A stretch of 64,000 bases of DNA from Rapana venosa (GCA_028751875.1 CM054140.1:8105847-8169846), one strand, 5' to 3'; positions 22,104-33,745 are shown, counted from the first letter of the stretch. Translations and numbers: made by a program. The notes: generated by a model not told the origin, from the letters alone.

Positions 22104-23085
22104 ACTGTTCATCAGGAGCAGACTCTGACAGAGGATCTAGAATCCAAAACACACTGCTTGAGGAACAGTCACAAAGACGGTCAATGCACATGCAAGCACA
22201 TAAAGACACTAGTTTGCTCAAAGAGGCCCCAAGTAAGCATGATGTTATAGACAAGAGTAGACAGTGACAACACCCAGACTGAAGGCTACAATGGAGATGA
22301 CAGTGATCTGGACATTAGTGACGGTAACTGACAAAGAAAAAGACTTGGACGACAAACCTCCTGTCTCTAACACTGAGGCAGGAGCCCTACAGATACAGAC
22401 AGAATGCTTCCATGCAAAAGCAAACGGGTAATAAAACCTGTGAAGCGAGAACATGCTCAGTGTAGAAGCCACGGAAGGCAACAGGAGGCGCCAGTAATGC
22501 TTTGACAGCAGCTGGACGTCAGCAAAGAAAGGTACAGTGTAGAGAAGGGGGGACAAAGCTTAAACAGAAGGGTTATGAGGGCGAACAAGGGCACACTAGG
22601 GAAAGGAAAGGGGGCCACTGGAGGCACCAGGAGAAACGAGGGAAACTGCTGTGCAAAGGCAAGGGATAAACACACAGTCCAGCAGGATTTCTGGTGCCAC
22701 TGAGCAAAGCAGTCATAACATTGACACAGCACATCAGACCGAGACAGTCTCCAATGGGGCAAGAGATACGTCCACTTTGGATGTACCCTTGGAGAGCACA
22801 GGCAATCCGGGTGGCCTCCCCAAAACAGAGCCAACAGAGAAAGACTGCCAGGCTAGGGCTGCCAGTCAGAACAGCATTCTAGACAGCTTTAGACGTGTGC
22901 AGTCTAATGAGCAAAAACAAGGGGCTCAGGATAGAGGGCGCACTAGAACACGCACTGAACGGGGTTCTCCCCCACAATAGAAATCGGCCGGGCCAATGTA
23001 AATAGTAGTAAAATAAAGGAGAGAAAAAATGACAGCAGACTAAAGCAAGTAAGATTTCCGTAAATACTGTTCTAGCAAATAGTTC
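22104..23085 (+). pseudogene. LINE ORF1 tail / ORF2 leader, broken
   Basis: No conserved domain. A hydrophilic, Gln/Thr/Ser-rich frame at 22,651-22,980 continues the composition of ORF1 and may be its C-terminus or the ORF2 leader. Stops and frame changes separate it from the endonuclease that begins near 23,090. Confidence 0.4.
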
Positions 23086-23089
23086 ATAA

Positions 23090-23925
23090 TGCTGATGTCA
23101 AGTTCCTTAACTTTAATGTAAATGGATTGCTTCCTAAGCTAGAAATTACAGATTTTGTCACATACATAAAACCCATGACTTTATATGTTTAACTGAAACT
23201 TTTGTTGGCACTAAATTTTGAATCTAACCTTTTCAGTGATTATGTTATATTCACTCTGTTGCAAAGAAAATTTCTTATCAGGGTAGTATTCAGGGGGAGT
23301 CATTGTCTTGATAAAGAAGGCATTTGCACAGTTTTGTAACTAGGGTTGATTTTGATGTAGACAATATGATCATTCTGAATATTGATAAGCAACTTTTCAG
23401 AACCGATATGAATATCTTTGGATTTGTACATACATACCACCACATGACTCTGTTGCTTGGAAAACAACGATAATGGATATGGTTTGGAAACATTAGAACA
23501 AACACTGTTGCATTTGTATGAATTATAATGACTTTCATTTGCTATTATGTGGAGATCTTAATGCAAGAACTGCATCCAGAAATAATGCTTGTTGTAACTT
23601 AAACGAGGGTTTTGTTGATGAATTAGATTATCAATCCCCCTTTAGCAGAGAATCACATGATGTAAACAAAAACATGTTTGGAGATCAGTTATTGGAACTT
23701 TGTAATTCTTTGATGTTATTATTCTAAATGGCTTGTGCGAATGTGAATTTGATGGTAGCTACACCTACATATGTAACACGGGATGCAGCACGGTTGACTA
23801 TTTTATCATGTCACATGATTTATAATATGATGTCTGGTGGTCTGTCCTTAGATGTGGAAGATTCATCTGAATCAGATCATCTACCAGTTGTAACTGACCT
23901 GGTCTACAGCACTCAACACTGAAAA
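23090..23925 (+). pseudogene. LINE ORF2 APE-type endonuclease domain, broken
   Basis: Reads FNVNGLLPKLEITDF then ICLTETF (frameshifted), the N-terminal blocks of APE-like endonucleases. CGDLNART (near 23,550) is the GDxN active-site block, and SESDHLPVVTDL (near 23,870) is the C-terminal SDH block with the catalytic His. The domain nicks target DNA to prime reverse transcription. At least three stops or frame changes lie inside. Confidence 0.7.
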
Positions 23926-24379
23926 AATCAAAATACAAGGGATAACTTCACATAACAAACTTATATGGATAAAGAGAAAGAACAGGTTTATGTAGACAAT
24001 CTAAATAGTGCTAATTTCCAGAGTAAGATTCAGTTAGCAGTTAGTATTTTAGATGATAATGTAGACATGCACTCGATATGTTTATAAAATGTTTATTATC
24101 AGCCAGTAGTTGTATGGAAAGAAAGGTATACCCTAATTTTGCAAAAACATATTTCTGAATGGTTTGACAATGAATGTCAGCAAGCCAAACAGAAATGTAG
24201 AAAATCTTGAGGAGTTTTAGAAAGTCTAGAAGTGACGAAGATAGATTAGAATATATTACTGCAAGGAAAGAATACAAGGGTTATACTTAAGATTAAAAAA
24301 AGAAGCTTTAGACGGAAAAGGTTGAAATGCTTATGCAAAATATTAAAGATTCAACAAAGTTCTGGAAGCAGTTAACTGA

Positions 24380-25715
24380 ATTTGGGATGCGGGAAAGAAA
24401 GAATAAAGCATAAAAACAATATATCTCTCAATGAATGGTACAATCATTTCAAAAATGTGTTTTCTACAGATAGTGATGATTTCAATGAGGAAGATCAAGA
24501 TCACTTTGATCTTTCTGAGGAAGACCAACATGCACTGAATGATGAAATAACTTTGCAGGAAGTAACACTTGCAGTAAATAAACTAAAGGGTGGCAAAGCG
24601 TGCGGAATGGATGGATGCTTGCAGAAATGCTTAAGGCAGGTAGCCAAACTATTATCCCCTTTTTACATAAATTATTTAATGAAGTATTTAAGAAAGGCAT
24701 ATATCCAAAGGAATGGGAAAAGGCCATTGTCCCTTCCAATTCATAAAAAGGTAACATAGAGAATGTAGATAATATAGAGGTGTATCTTTACTAAGTATTA
24801 TTTCAAAATGTTACAGCACAATATTAAATAATCGGCTCTACTCTTGGTTGGAAGAAAACAGCTTGATATCTGAAAATCAAGCAGGATTTCGTAAGCATTA
24901 TTTTACTACTAGACCATATCTTTTGTTTATACTCTGTTGTGCAGAAGTGCTTGTCCCAGAGAGGTAAGAAGTTGTATGTTGCTTTTGTCGATTTAAGAAA
25001 GCATTTGACTCAGTAAGGCATGATAAATTATTACAGTGCAATTAGAAACCAGGGTGTAAATGGAAGATTCTTCTGTTCGCTGCAAGCAATGTACAAGGCT
25101 TTAGTTTCATGTGTCAGATCCAACTTTGAATATACACAGCTTTTTGACTGTCCAATAGGGGTGCGCCAAGGTTGTGTACTGAGTCCTACTCTGTTTCAAA
25201 TGTTTATTAACCAGCTAGCAAATGATATGTCTGCGAAAGTAAACATGGCATTCAGCTAATGCCAGGTCTCATGGAATTGTTTGTGCTTCTTTTTGCAGAT
25301 GATGTTGTCTTGTTTATCATCTACTCCAGGGGGTCTTCAAAACCATTGAATGTGCTCAAAGCATGCTGTTCTAAAATGAAATTAAAAGTAAACAAAGATA
25401 AAACTAAAATTATGGTTTTTAGGAAAGGTGGGTTTTTGGCAGAGATGAAGAATGGTTTTTCGAAAATGTTAAATTAGAAGTAGTAAATAAGTATTGTTAT
25501 TTGGGATTCAATTTTTCAACGAAGCTAAGCATCAAAGTTGGAACTGAAAATCAAATTATGAAAGGAAAGAAAGCCTTAATTAGTTTAATAAAGGCGTTTT
25601 TGAAAAACAAAGATATTACCTGTCAGATATACTTTAAAGTATTTGATATCAAAATACAGCCTATATTATTGTATTCTTCGGAAGTTTGGGGATTAAGTCG
25701 ATTAACTGTTTAGAA
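24380..25715 (+). pseudogene. LINE ORF2 reverse transcriptase, broken
   Basis: Order of blocks: LNEWYNHFKNVF; LQEVTLAVNKLKGGKACGMDG (RT block 0/1); QAGFRK near 24,880; VDLRKAFDSVRHDKL near 24,985-25,025 (frameshifted); IGVRQGCVLSPTLF near 25,156-25,200; LLFADDVVLF near 25,289-25,318 with the catalytic Asp pair; CCSKMKLKVNKDKTKIMVF. Frames change at least four times. Function in an intact copy would be target-primed reverse transcription. Confidence 0.75.
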
Positions 25716-26465
25716 AAGATTCATTTAATGGCATGCAAGCGTTTTCTGGGCTTCCCATCAAAACTCCTAACAAAATGGTGTACGGAGAACTGGGAAGATA
25801 CCCTCTATATGTCAATACCAGCATTTCTGCTTTTCGATTCTGGTTTAAAATACTTCAGATGGACCATCACAGATTACCTCGTCAGGCATACGAAATGCAA
25901 CTAAGCCTTGATAATAATGCAAAAAGATGCTGGGTTTCTAACATAAGAGTGTTATTATGTGAATGTGGTTTTAATATAGTATGGTTACAGCAGTGTTGGG
26001 ATGTATAATAAATTTATGCAGGTTTTCAGGCAAAGACTGATAGATTTGTTTATTCAGGAATGGCAAAGTGTTATAAACGATCATGACAGATACTCCATTT
26101 ACAATAATTTAAAACTGTGTTTGAAAGGAATCTTATATTGTAGTATTGATGTGTATTGCTTTAAAGTTGCTTTGTCACAAGCCAGATTAAGTGTCTTAAC
26201 CACTAAATAGTAATCGCCACAGATACAGTCCTAATTTGCAAGACAAAATGTGTCCTTTTTGTAAGAATGTAAGTGAGGATGAATATCATTTGATATATAT
26301 GTGTTCAATGTATGCAGATCTTAGAGTAAAATTCATTCATAACATTCTTCATCTTCCGTTGTCTGATGTTCTTTGTGCTAATAATACACTTTTTTCTTGC
26401 AGATATCAAAGTACATTTTTTTATGCCATGCGAAGAAGACAATGCTCAACACAGTTCAGCTAGAA
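25715..26465 (+). pseudogene. LINE ORF2 C-terminal region with Cys/His motif
   Basis: Contains CKRFLG, KTPNKMVYGELGRYPLYVN and RLPRQAYEM, a conserved post-RT region, and ends with MCPFCKNVSEDEYHLIYMC, a C-x2-C-x8-H-x4-C zinc-knuckle-like motif. Stop at 26,461-26,463 in the last frame. Several breaks inside. Confidence 0.65.
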
Positions 26466-26539
26466 TTTAAGGCTTAGTTTAAATGTTTGTGCAATTTTTA
26501 GCTCTCGGTTTCATCTTGGAGTCAAGTAACAGAATAAGA

Positions 26540-26570
26540 TTGGCTTACGCCTCTCTCTCCTCTCTCTCCA

Positions 26571-26616
<46 letters not shown>

Positions 26617-26694
26617 TCTCTCTCCCTCTCTCTCTCTCTCTCCTCTCCTCCTCTCTCGTCTCTCTCTCATCCTCTCTCTCTCTCTCTCTCCTTT
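26540..26694. repeat. (CT)n microsatellite in LINE 3' UTR
   Basis: Near-pure CT with occasional CC and CA interruptions between GGCTTACGC and TTTTAAGAATG. Confidence 0.9.
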
Positions 26695-27189
26695 TAAGAA
26701 TGAAATCATTGGCAGAGACTAATAACTGTGATTATCTTCTATGTACACTTTCCCTATTCATTCCTTAAAATTTAATGACCAAGTTGTTCTGGTTTTGTTC
26801 ATTGACCAACTACAAAAAGATGCTTAGTAATTGTAAAGTGACTTTCAACGTTAACAGTCTGTAAACGTATGTTGATCAAGCTAAAGGAAGATACGTATTT
26901 AAAATTACCTTTTATGTACATAATTGATAATCTGTTTTCACTTTGATATGTTTTACACAGGATTGTTATTGAAAATGTCAGTCATTGTTGTTTTCTTACA
27001 CGTTTTATTACATTGTCACAACTGGCTTGGGGTGAATGAACGAGTTAAGTTTAGCTTGCTGCGATTCTGATGACTAGCTTTTGGGTACAAAAACTAAAAC
27101 GAGTATGGTGTGAAAGTATACTGCTCTTTTCTGTTGTATTGTGCCCAATGGCCGATGTACATTAAACAAGTTCCGAGTTCCGAGTTCCG

Positions 27190-27272
27190 AGTTCTCTCTC
27201 TCTCTCTCATCTGACACCTCACAGGCCCCAAATCTGAAATCTCCACTGGGACGTTAGTTTAATCACAACAAC

Positions 27273-27320
<48 letters not shown>

Positions 27321-27480
27321 CTCTCTCTCACTCTCTCTCCTCTCTCTCTCTCTCTCCTCTCTCTCACATTGACACCTCACAGGCCCCAAATCGGAAATAT
27401 CCGCTGGACGTTAGTTTAATCACAACAACAACTCTCTCTCTGTCTCTGTCTCTGTCTCTCTGTCTCTGTCTCTCTCCTGG
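27190..27480. repeat. (CT)n with duplicated 60-bp spacer
   Basis: The spacer TGACACCTCACAGGCCCC...GGACGTTAGTTTAATCAC, ending CAACAACAACTC, occurs at 27,211-27,275 and again at 27,369-27,433, each followed by CT. The two are about 157 bp apart, so one unit of (CT)n plus spacer was duplicated in tandem. Confidence 0.85.
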
Positions 27481-27559
27481 GTTAAAGAGTTTGACACTTC
27501 AGATAACATAATTTTTATCTTGCTGAATCACACCATGTGGCCTATACTATCCAAAAATG

Positions 27560-27876
27560 GTTTGGTTTTTTTGGGCATTCCTTGCCTGGCGCTCCGAGGT
27601 TCATCAATGGTGAGAGTTTGTGTATGTGACCGGTTTTTTTGTGTTTTTTTTTAAAATTAACCCACCATGAAGGTATCCGCAATCCGACTTCGGAGACGGT
27701 GTCCTAAACACGACACCTGTGTGCATGCGTTGTTTTTTATTTATTTAATAAAAATAGCAGTCATCCCTTCCTACTGGCATGAAATAGCCTACTTTTCTGA
27801 GAGGCAGAACAGAAATGGGCAAGATGTTCTGAATACCTTCGCCTAGGTTTATAGTCCTCACCCGAAGGACTTTCGG

Positions 27877-27918
<42 letters not shown>

Positions 27919-27957
27919 GGAGTCATCAGTTTGGGTGTTTAAATGCAAGGGGATTAA
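27560..27957 (-). repeat. SINE-1 copy cut by poly-G and gap
   Basis: Minus-strand SINE-1 body (GAAATAGCCTACTTTTCTGAG, GATGTTCTGAATACC) plus the adjoining CCGAGGTTCATCAATGG and CGACACCTGTGTGCATGC unit also seen near 19.6-19.76 kb. A 37-base G run (27,881-27,917) sits where SINE-1 normally has GTGGAGTC. Confidence 0.6.
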
Positions 27958-27977
27958 AAAAAAAAAAAATCCCCCTT

Positions 27978-28477
27978 NNNNNNNNNNNNNNNNNNNNNNN
28001 NNNNNNNNNNNNNNNNNNNNNNNNNNNNNNNNNNNNNNNNNNNNNNNNNNNNNNNNNNNNNNNNNNNNNNNNNNNNNNNNNNNNNNNNNNNNNNNNNNNN
28101 NNNNNNNNNNNNNNNNNNNNNNNNNNNNNNNNNNNNNNNNNNNNNNNNNNNNNNNNNNNNNNNNNNNNNNNNNNNNNNNNNNNNNNNNNNNNNNNNNNNN
28201 NNNNNNNNNNNNNNNNNNNNNNNNNNNNNNNNNNNNNNNNNNNNNNNNNNNNNNNNNNNNNNNNNNNNNNNNNNNNNNNNNNNNNNNNNNNNNNNNNNNN
28301 NNNNNNNNNNNNNNNNNNNNNNNNNNNNNNNNNNNNNNNNNNNNNNNNNNNNNNNNNNNNNNNNNNNNNNNNNNNNNNNNNNNNNNNNNNNNNNNNNNNN
28401 NNNNNNNNNNNNNNNNNNNNNNNNNNNNNNNNNNNNNNNNNNNNNNNNNNNNNNNNNNNNNNNNNNNNNNNNNNNNN
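27978..28477. other. Assembly gap, 500 N
   Basis: Exactly 500 Ns, the usual placeholder for a gap of unknown size. The left edge follows a G run and an A run, which are common causes of assembly breaks. Confidence 0.99.
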
Positions 28478-28580
28478 TTGAGTTTTTGGGTAAGTCTGCT
28501 GAATTTTTCAAATATAGCCAAAATCATGCGTCACCACAAAATGGCGGGATCCATTTCACTGCGACTCCAATGAGTTAATC
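28478..28580 (+). repeat. Short interspersed repeat at gap edge
   Basis: TAAGTCTGCTGAATTTTTC, TAGCCAAAATCATGCG, TCACCACAAAATGG and TCCATTTCACTGCGA recur almost unchanged at 63,765-63,855. No coding capacity. Confidence 0.75.
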
Positions 28581-29900
28581 TTTTAGTGAAAATAGAATGA
28601 TAAGTAAGAATTACTCCATAAATGACAAGTGTTCTATGGTTATAACCAGGATTAATAAAATAAGTAAATAAATAAGATTTTTTAAAACTTTTGAAAGAGG
28701 TGATTCTACTATTAGGGTGATGTGTTCTACCCCGGGAGAGCAGCCCAAATTTCAAGCAGAGAAATCTGCCGTGACTGAAAGTGGTATATAACACAATACA
28801 AAAATAAGAATAAGTAATAAAATATTTTAAATGCAAACACACACACACACTTCTGTGCACACACACTCACTCACTCACACACACACACACACACTTCTGT
28901 ACACACACACTCAATCACTCACACACACACAATCACACACACACATATGTTGGCTTGTTTTTTACGTTCCTCTCTGATCCCCCTTCCCCCCCCCCCCCAA
29001 TCTTTTTCCATTACTTATTTGTTATTACTGTATTATTATTTTCAGTGGTGATGGGTGATTGTCATTATTATTGTATCAGCTTATTGTAATCATTATTATT
29101 GATTGTTATTACTGTATTATTTTTAGTGGTGATTGGTGATTATCATTATTATTGTATCAGCTTATTGTAATCATATTATTATGCATTTATTTGTTGATCT
29201 TTTATGTTTGATTGGTATTGAATGTATATTTTAAATGTAGAAAGGTACTACTTTAAGAACATGAGCGCATATGAATAGATGTTCATGAATGCATGTTGAG
29301 AGGAGATGAGGGATATATATGCTGACAGCATTGTCAATGCAATTAGGTATGGATGCATAGTATTTTCTTCTTTTGGTTTGTTTGTTTGGGGATTTTTGGT
29401 TTTGTGGATGTTTTTGTTTATTGTTGGGTTTTTTGTTTGTTTGTTGTTGTTTTTGGGGGGGTGCTTTGCCTGTTTGTTTGTTTCCTTGTTCGATTCTTTT
29501 GTTTGCTTTTGGGGGGTTTTCATGGATTTTTGTGTGTTGGTTGTCATTAATTATAAAGTATGAACATGAAAGGGTAATATTGTAACTTGATATATTTTGT
29601 TTGACTTTTTTTTTTTCTCTCATTTTCTTGTAATCCAAAATCTAAGTGAAGACAAATGTGTGCGCATGTATGTATGTGTATGAATGTGTGTGTGTTGTGT
29701 TGGGTTGTGTTATGTTATGTTGCGTTGTGTGTGTGTGCACGTGTATGTGTGTATGAGTTATGCAGTGAAATTTTTTCTTGGGGAGGGGGGGGGTTCCATT
29801 TTAGTTGTTGATGAGTTTTTTTGTGTTTGGTCGCGTGTTGTGTGTGTGTTGTCTTTCTTTTTCTCTGTTTCTATTTTTCTTTTGGAGTTAGGTTTTTTTT
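28581..29900. other. No gene recognised
   Basis: (AC)n at 28,840-28,945, a local duplication of an AT-rich stretch (GTATTATT, TTTCAGTGGTGATGGG, TTGTATCAGCTTATTGTAAT at about 29,025-29,090 and 29,110-29,175) and a TTTG/TTGTT-rich tract at 29,370-29,520. The low-complexity open frames across the latter are not genes. Confidence 0.5.
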
Positions 29901-29904
29901 TAAA

Positions 29905-30011
29905 ATTATTGGTTATGGTAATAATGTAGTTAGATCATATTGATCAAGTTGTTTTATGTTCCTAGATAGATGGCTTGATGAAAAAAAGCAAATGCATTGC
30001 TTATTCAATGT
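29905..30011 (+). repeat. (TTGAC)n-tailed repeat, left half
   Basis: Ends CTTATTCAATGT, then is interrupted by RTE-B'. The right half (ACCATCTGGAAATAAAA then TTGAC) resumes at 32,677. Together they restore the standard sequence. Confidence 0.8.
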
Positions 30012-30024
30012 CACTCATCATCAC

Positions 30025-32107
30025 TCATCCCTTGGTCGGGACGACCGTTGGGGTACCCGCACGGACGCTGCAAGTGGACCGCCAAATGGTTCTGTCCTGG
30101 GCTGCTTTCAGGAGGTTCGGTACAGTGAGGCCGGTCCACTCCTTGATGTTGGATATCCAGCTTTTGCGTGGTCGTCCCTGCCTCCTTGCTCCTTCCACCA
30201 TTCCCTGCAGGACTGTCTTTGACGGGCTGTTATGCCTTTGTTGTGTGGCCAAACCATTTCAGTTTCCTCCATTTGACTGTATCTAGCAATGGTTCTTGTT
30301 TGCCAGCCAGTGCCTCGATCTACTGCCAGACGTAGTCATTGGTTTTACGGTCTCTGTAGGTGATGTTCAGGATCCGCCTGAGGCACTTCATCTCAAAGGC
30401 TTGAATGCGACGTTCTAAATCGGCAGTAAGTGTCCATGCTTCACAGCTGTACAAGTGCCTTGTAGAGTCTGACCTTAGTGTGGGTTCTGATGTTGTGGTT
30501 TCTCCATACTTTCGCCAGCTTAGTCATGGAGGAGAGTGCCACAGCAAGTCTGATCTTCACCTCTTGTGTGCTCGTGCCTTCTTTGGTGATGACTGCTCCA
30601 AGGTACTTGAAAGTTTCCACCTCCTCTAGTGTCTCGCCACTCATCTTGATGCTGGTGGGAGTGGTCGGTGTGGTACTGTTCACTAGGATCTTGCTCTTTT
30701 CCGTGCTGATCTCCATACCGTGGGAATTGGCTGATGTTTCCAGTTCTGGTGGTGAGATCCTGGAGTTCTTCTTCACTGCGGCCCATGAGATCAATATCGT
30801 CTGCGAATCGAAGATTGCAGACTGGCCTTCCCCCTATTGTGATTGTGGTCTTGAAGTCAAGGAGGGCCTCCTGCATGATGTTCTCCAGGAACACGTTTGA
30901 AAAGAACGGGGGATAGCGGGCACCTTGTCAAACTCCAACTGAAGTCCGGAAGAACTCCCCCATTTTTTCCACCCATGAGGACTGCACTGTGGGAGCTGTT
31001 ATACAGCGCCTGGATGACTTGAATCAGGTCCTCGTCGAAGCATAGTCTCTCATGACTTGCCACAGAGCTTTTCTGCCACACTCGGTCGAAGGCCTTCTTG
31101 AAGTCAATGAAGTTGTTGTAGAGCTGTAAACTGATGTTGGAGATGCTTCTCTATGAGCATTCTGATGTTGAAGATTGCTCGACAGTGCTTCAACCTGGTC
31201 TGAATCCTGCCTGTTCTTCTGATAGGATTTTCTGCTTGTGGTTTCAGTCTGTTCAAGGCAATGCGTAGCATAACTTTGCTTGGATGGCTTATCAGACTGA
31301 TTGTTCTGTAATTTTGGCACTTCTTCAGTCTCCCTTCTTTGGAAGTGGAACTATGATGGATTGGGTCCACTGTTCAGGCCACTCTTTGCTGGTCCAGATG
31401 CGTTGGCAGATGATTGTTAATGCCTTGATCATCTCTGGGCCTCCGTTCTTGATGAGCTCAGCCGGGATGTTGTCAATCCCAGGTGACTTGCCTCCTTTCA
31501 GGATCTTACTGCTTCTTCTACCTCTTCCTCCAGCACCTGTGTGCTTTCAGGATCTGATGGTCTGGGATCTTGCTCGTGAAGTTTGTTCGGAAACAGCCTT
31601 CAGCTTGTAGTTGTACAGGTCGCTGGGAATATTCTGTCCACCTCTTCATGATAGTGGCGCTCTCTGTAAGGACTGACCCCTCTTTGTCTTATATAACGGA
31701 GGTCTTTGGCTGCTGGGACTTGGTTAGTACCTTGATGGTCTGGTACGCCTCTTTGCTGTCTCCTTTCGCCATTGCCTTCTCAACCTTGGAGCATTGTTCT
31801 GACATCCAGTTCCCCATGGCCTCAGTCATCTTCTTCTTGATTGACCTGTTGACTGTTCCCATAACTCTTCGGCCGTTTCTGGGTTTTTGTTCTTCTCTGG
31901 CTTTAGCTCCCTACGTTGGTCGCACAGGTCCAGGATATCGTTGGTAACCCACGGTTGGTTCTTTTTCCTCTCTTTCCCAAGGATCTCCAGCGCTGTCTCC
32001 TGAATGGTCTTGCTGAAGGTCTCAGTGAGGTTGTTGATGTCATCTTGGAGGAAATTCAATGCTGCAAATCTGCCCCCTATCTCAGCTTTAAAGATTTCAG
32101 CGACTTC
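30025..32107 (-). pseudogene. RTE-B' reverse transcriptase and C-terminus
   Basis: Read from 32,107 downwards: EVAEIFKAEIGGRFAALNFL, ETALEILGKERKKNQPWV, an RT with FADDIDLMGRSEEEL (near 30,810-30,770), TKVRLYKALVQL and, at the end, EGARRQGRPRKSWISNIKEW. The last is the basic Trp-containing motif near the C-terminus of BovB-type RTE proteins. Several frameshifts and stops. The tail is TGATGA-type. Confidence 0.75.
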
Positions 32108-32667
32108 CCAATCTCAAGCAGACTGATCTCCATGCGTGTCGCAGCAAAACCACACAACATGACTATCATACAAGTCTATGCACCAACATCAGACTACGTT
32201 GATGAAGCAATCGAGTGTTTCTACGAAGATTTGGAGAGCACCATCAAATCAACTCCAAAGAAGGACTTTCTCGTGATCCAGGGCGACTGGAATGCCAAGA
32301 TCGGACCTGACGCTTATGACCAATGGCCAGGGACAGTAGGCCGTTTTGGCGTGGACGAAACCAATGATAGAGGTCTCAGACTTTTGGAATTCGCAAGCAG
32401 CCACAATCTTACTGTCGCCAACACCCTATACCCCCACAAGACATCAAGAAGAATGACGTGGCACTCACCAAATGGAAAGACACATAACCAGATTGACTAC
32501 ATCTTGGCCCCCAAACGATTTAAGTCGAGCATCAACAAAGCCCAGACAAGAACTTTCCCTGGCGCTGATATTGGCAGTGACCACGACATGGTACTCATGA
32601 CCCTACAGATCAAGCTGAAGACCAAGAACCAGAAGAGAAATCCCCGTTTGCGGTTCAACATGGAAAA
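32108..32667 (+). pseudogene. RTE-B' endonuclease segment, inverted
   Basis: Plus-strand reading frame with ISSRLISMRVAAKP, TIIQVYAPTSDYVDEAIE, VIQGDWNAKIGPDAYDQW (active-site GDWNAK), THNQIDYILAP and GADIGSDHDMVLMTL (SDH block), ending at NMEK. Open throughout, so this is the best-preserved RTE endonuclease piece in the window. In the parent element it lies directly upstream of the RT segment that is now on the opposite strand. Confidence 0.8.
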
Positions 32668-32676
32668 ATTCAATGT

Positions 32677-32706
32677 ACCATCTGGAAATAAAAATTTGAC
32701 TTGACT
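32677..32706 (+). repeat. (TTGAC)n-tailed repeat, right half
   Basis: ACCATCTGGAAATAAAA followed by TTGAC units; continues the half at 29,905-30,011. Confidence 0.8.
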
Positions 32707-32927
32707 TCACACACACACACTCACACACAGAGCAAACTAATCGGACAATGGAAAGAATGGTAGACAGAAAGAGAAAGGAATATTCATTTCTTGCAGTATA
32801 ATTCTGATTTTCTCCTTGTTAGACTGGCTCAGCAGAATAATTATTGAGTTCTTCTTGAGAAATTATGATTGATAATGTGCGTATATCAACAAGTAGTGAA
32901 TAGACGTTAATTAATAAAAACAAAAAG

Positions 32928-33235
32928 TTGCAGGGGCTAGATAGCCTAGTGATTTAGAGTGCTGCACTCGTGATCTGATAGCCCAAATTCAAGCCACCAC
33001 TGAGGCACCTGTTCATGAGGATTTTTACCCATGAAGTTAGCATCAGTACCAACTCCACTCCACTGAAAGTTCTTCGGATGAGACCATAAACCAAGGTCAC
33101 ATGTTTGAATGCACTCAGAACATCATCTTTCACACACACTAAAACCCACTCCACCTTTCAGAAGAGTAAGCTAATTCAAGCCAGTAGGAACTGATGACAA
33201 AATTACAACAAGTGTATATGCACTGATGTCATGGT
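32928..33235 (+). repeat. SINE-1, nearly full length
   Basis: Head GGCTAGATAGCCTAGTGATTTAG (A-box-like), a degenerate B-box, then the SINE-1 body through TTCGGATGAGACCATAAACC and CAGAAGAGTAAGCTAATTC. 33,236-33,350 continues with the unit (CCCGAAGTCGGAATGCGG) found reversed at 27.66 kb. An AATAGACGTTAATTAAT word, common at LINE 3' ends here, lies just upstream. Confidence 0.7.
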
Positions 33236-33429
33236 GAGACATCATCCCCGAAGTCGGAATGCGGCTACCTTAAAGGTGGGGAAAAGTGGTCGCATATACA
33301 AAATCTCATCTTTGATGATCCTGGGAGCTCTAGGTCATGACCAAAAAGAAAGAAAAAGCAAGAGGTCTCTGATTCAACCCACCGCTTTTCCCTCATCTAC
33401 TAGATAAGGTGCATAGTACTTCTGCTTAT

Positions 33430-33745
33430 ATGATGAACCAAGGTTCCTCTTCATCTTCTTCGAATGCTCAGACAGCAACTATTGCTGTCTGTCATGTGAG
33501 CAAAAATGCAGTGTGCTGCAGTTAAGCACCTGACAAGTCAGGCCCAGTGCATCCAACTTCTGCGTGGGAGAAATTTGTTATCTTTTAAGATTTTTTCTTG
33601 AAAAAAAGGCAGGAGAATGGACCAAGAAGGCAGAACATAGACAAGGATGTGACAGGCAGAAAAGGAAGAAGGAAGAAACAAACAAGAGGGATTGAAAAGA
33701 GGGAATTCCTTGTACAGAATTTACAAAAGGTGGGAATGTGATCTA
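33430..33745 (+). repeat. Interspersed repeat R3
   Basis: TCGAATGCTCAGACAGCAACT, CACCTGACAAGTCAGGCCCAG, GGCAGGAGAATGGACCAAG and GAGGGAATTCCTTGTACAG. Other copies: 5460-5530 (part), 51,985-52,190 with 53,300-53,390 (split by a CR1-like element), and 63,866-64,000. Not coding. Confidence 0.7.

Larger units (their letters stand above)
20263..27203 (+). mobile_element. Near full-length two-ORF LINE with 2A-bearing ORF1
   Basis: About 6.9 kb: AT-rich leader (20,263-20,642), ORF1 (from 20,643), a long ORF1/ORF2 interval, an APE-type endonuclease (about 23,090-23,925), reverse transcriptase (about 24,380-25,715), a C-terminal region with a Cys/His motif (to about 26,463), a 3' UTR containing a CT tract, and a tail of three TTCCGAG units at 27,181-27,201. 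A 7-8 bp repeat tail and the two-ORF plan suit the CR1 or another Jockey-group clade; the clade is inferred. ORF2 is broken by stops and frameshifts, so this copy is dead. It is flanked by CT microsatellite on both sides. Confidence 0.75.
30012..32667 (-). mobile_element. RTE-B' LINE with 5' inversion, 9-bp TSD
   Basis: RTE-clade element (endonuclease plus reverse transcriptase, BovB/SR2-like plan). The 3' end is at 30,012, with a GATGATGAGTG tail in minus orientation. The main body (30,012-32,107) is minus; the 5' part (32,108-32,667) is inverted to plus. The whole is flanked by ATTCAATGT at 30,003-30,011 and 32,668-32,676. The element lies inside a (TTGAC)n repeat. Frames are broken. Confidence 0.8.

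Noticed and set aside
27745..28573. Frames of 185-260 codons across the gap
   Set aside because: Almost all residues are unknown because of the N block.
30405..31947. Several 100-140-codon plus-strand frames
   Set aside because: They are antisense to the RTE-B' reverse transcriptase, which has recognisable catalytic motifs on the minus strand.
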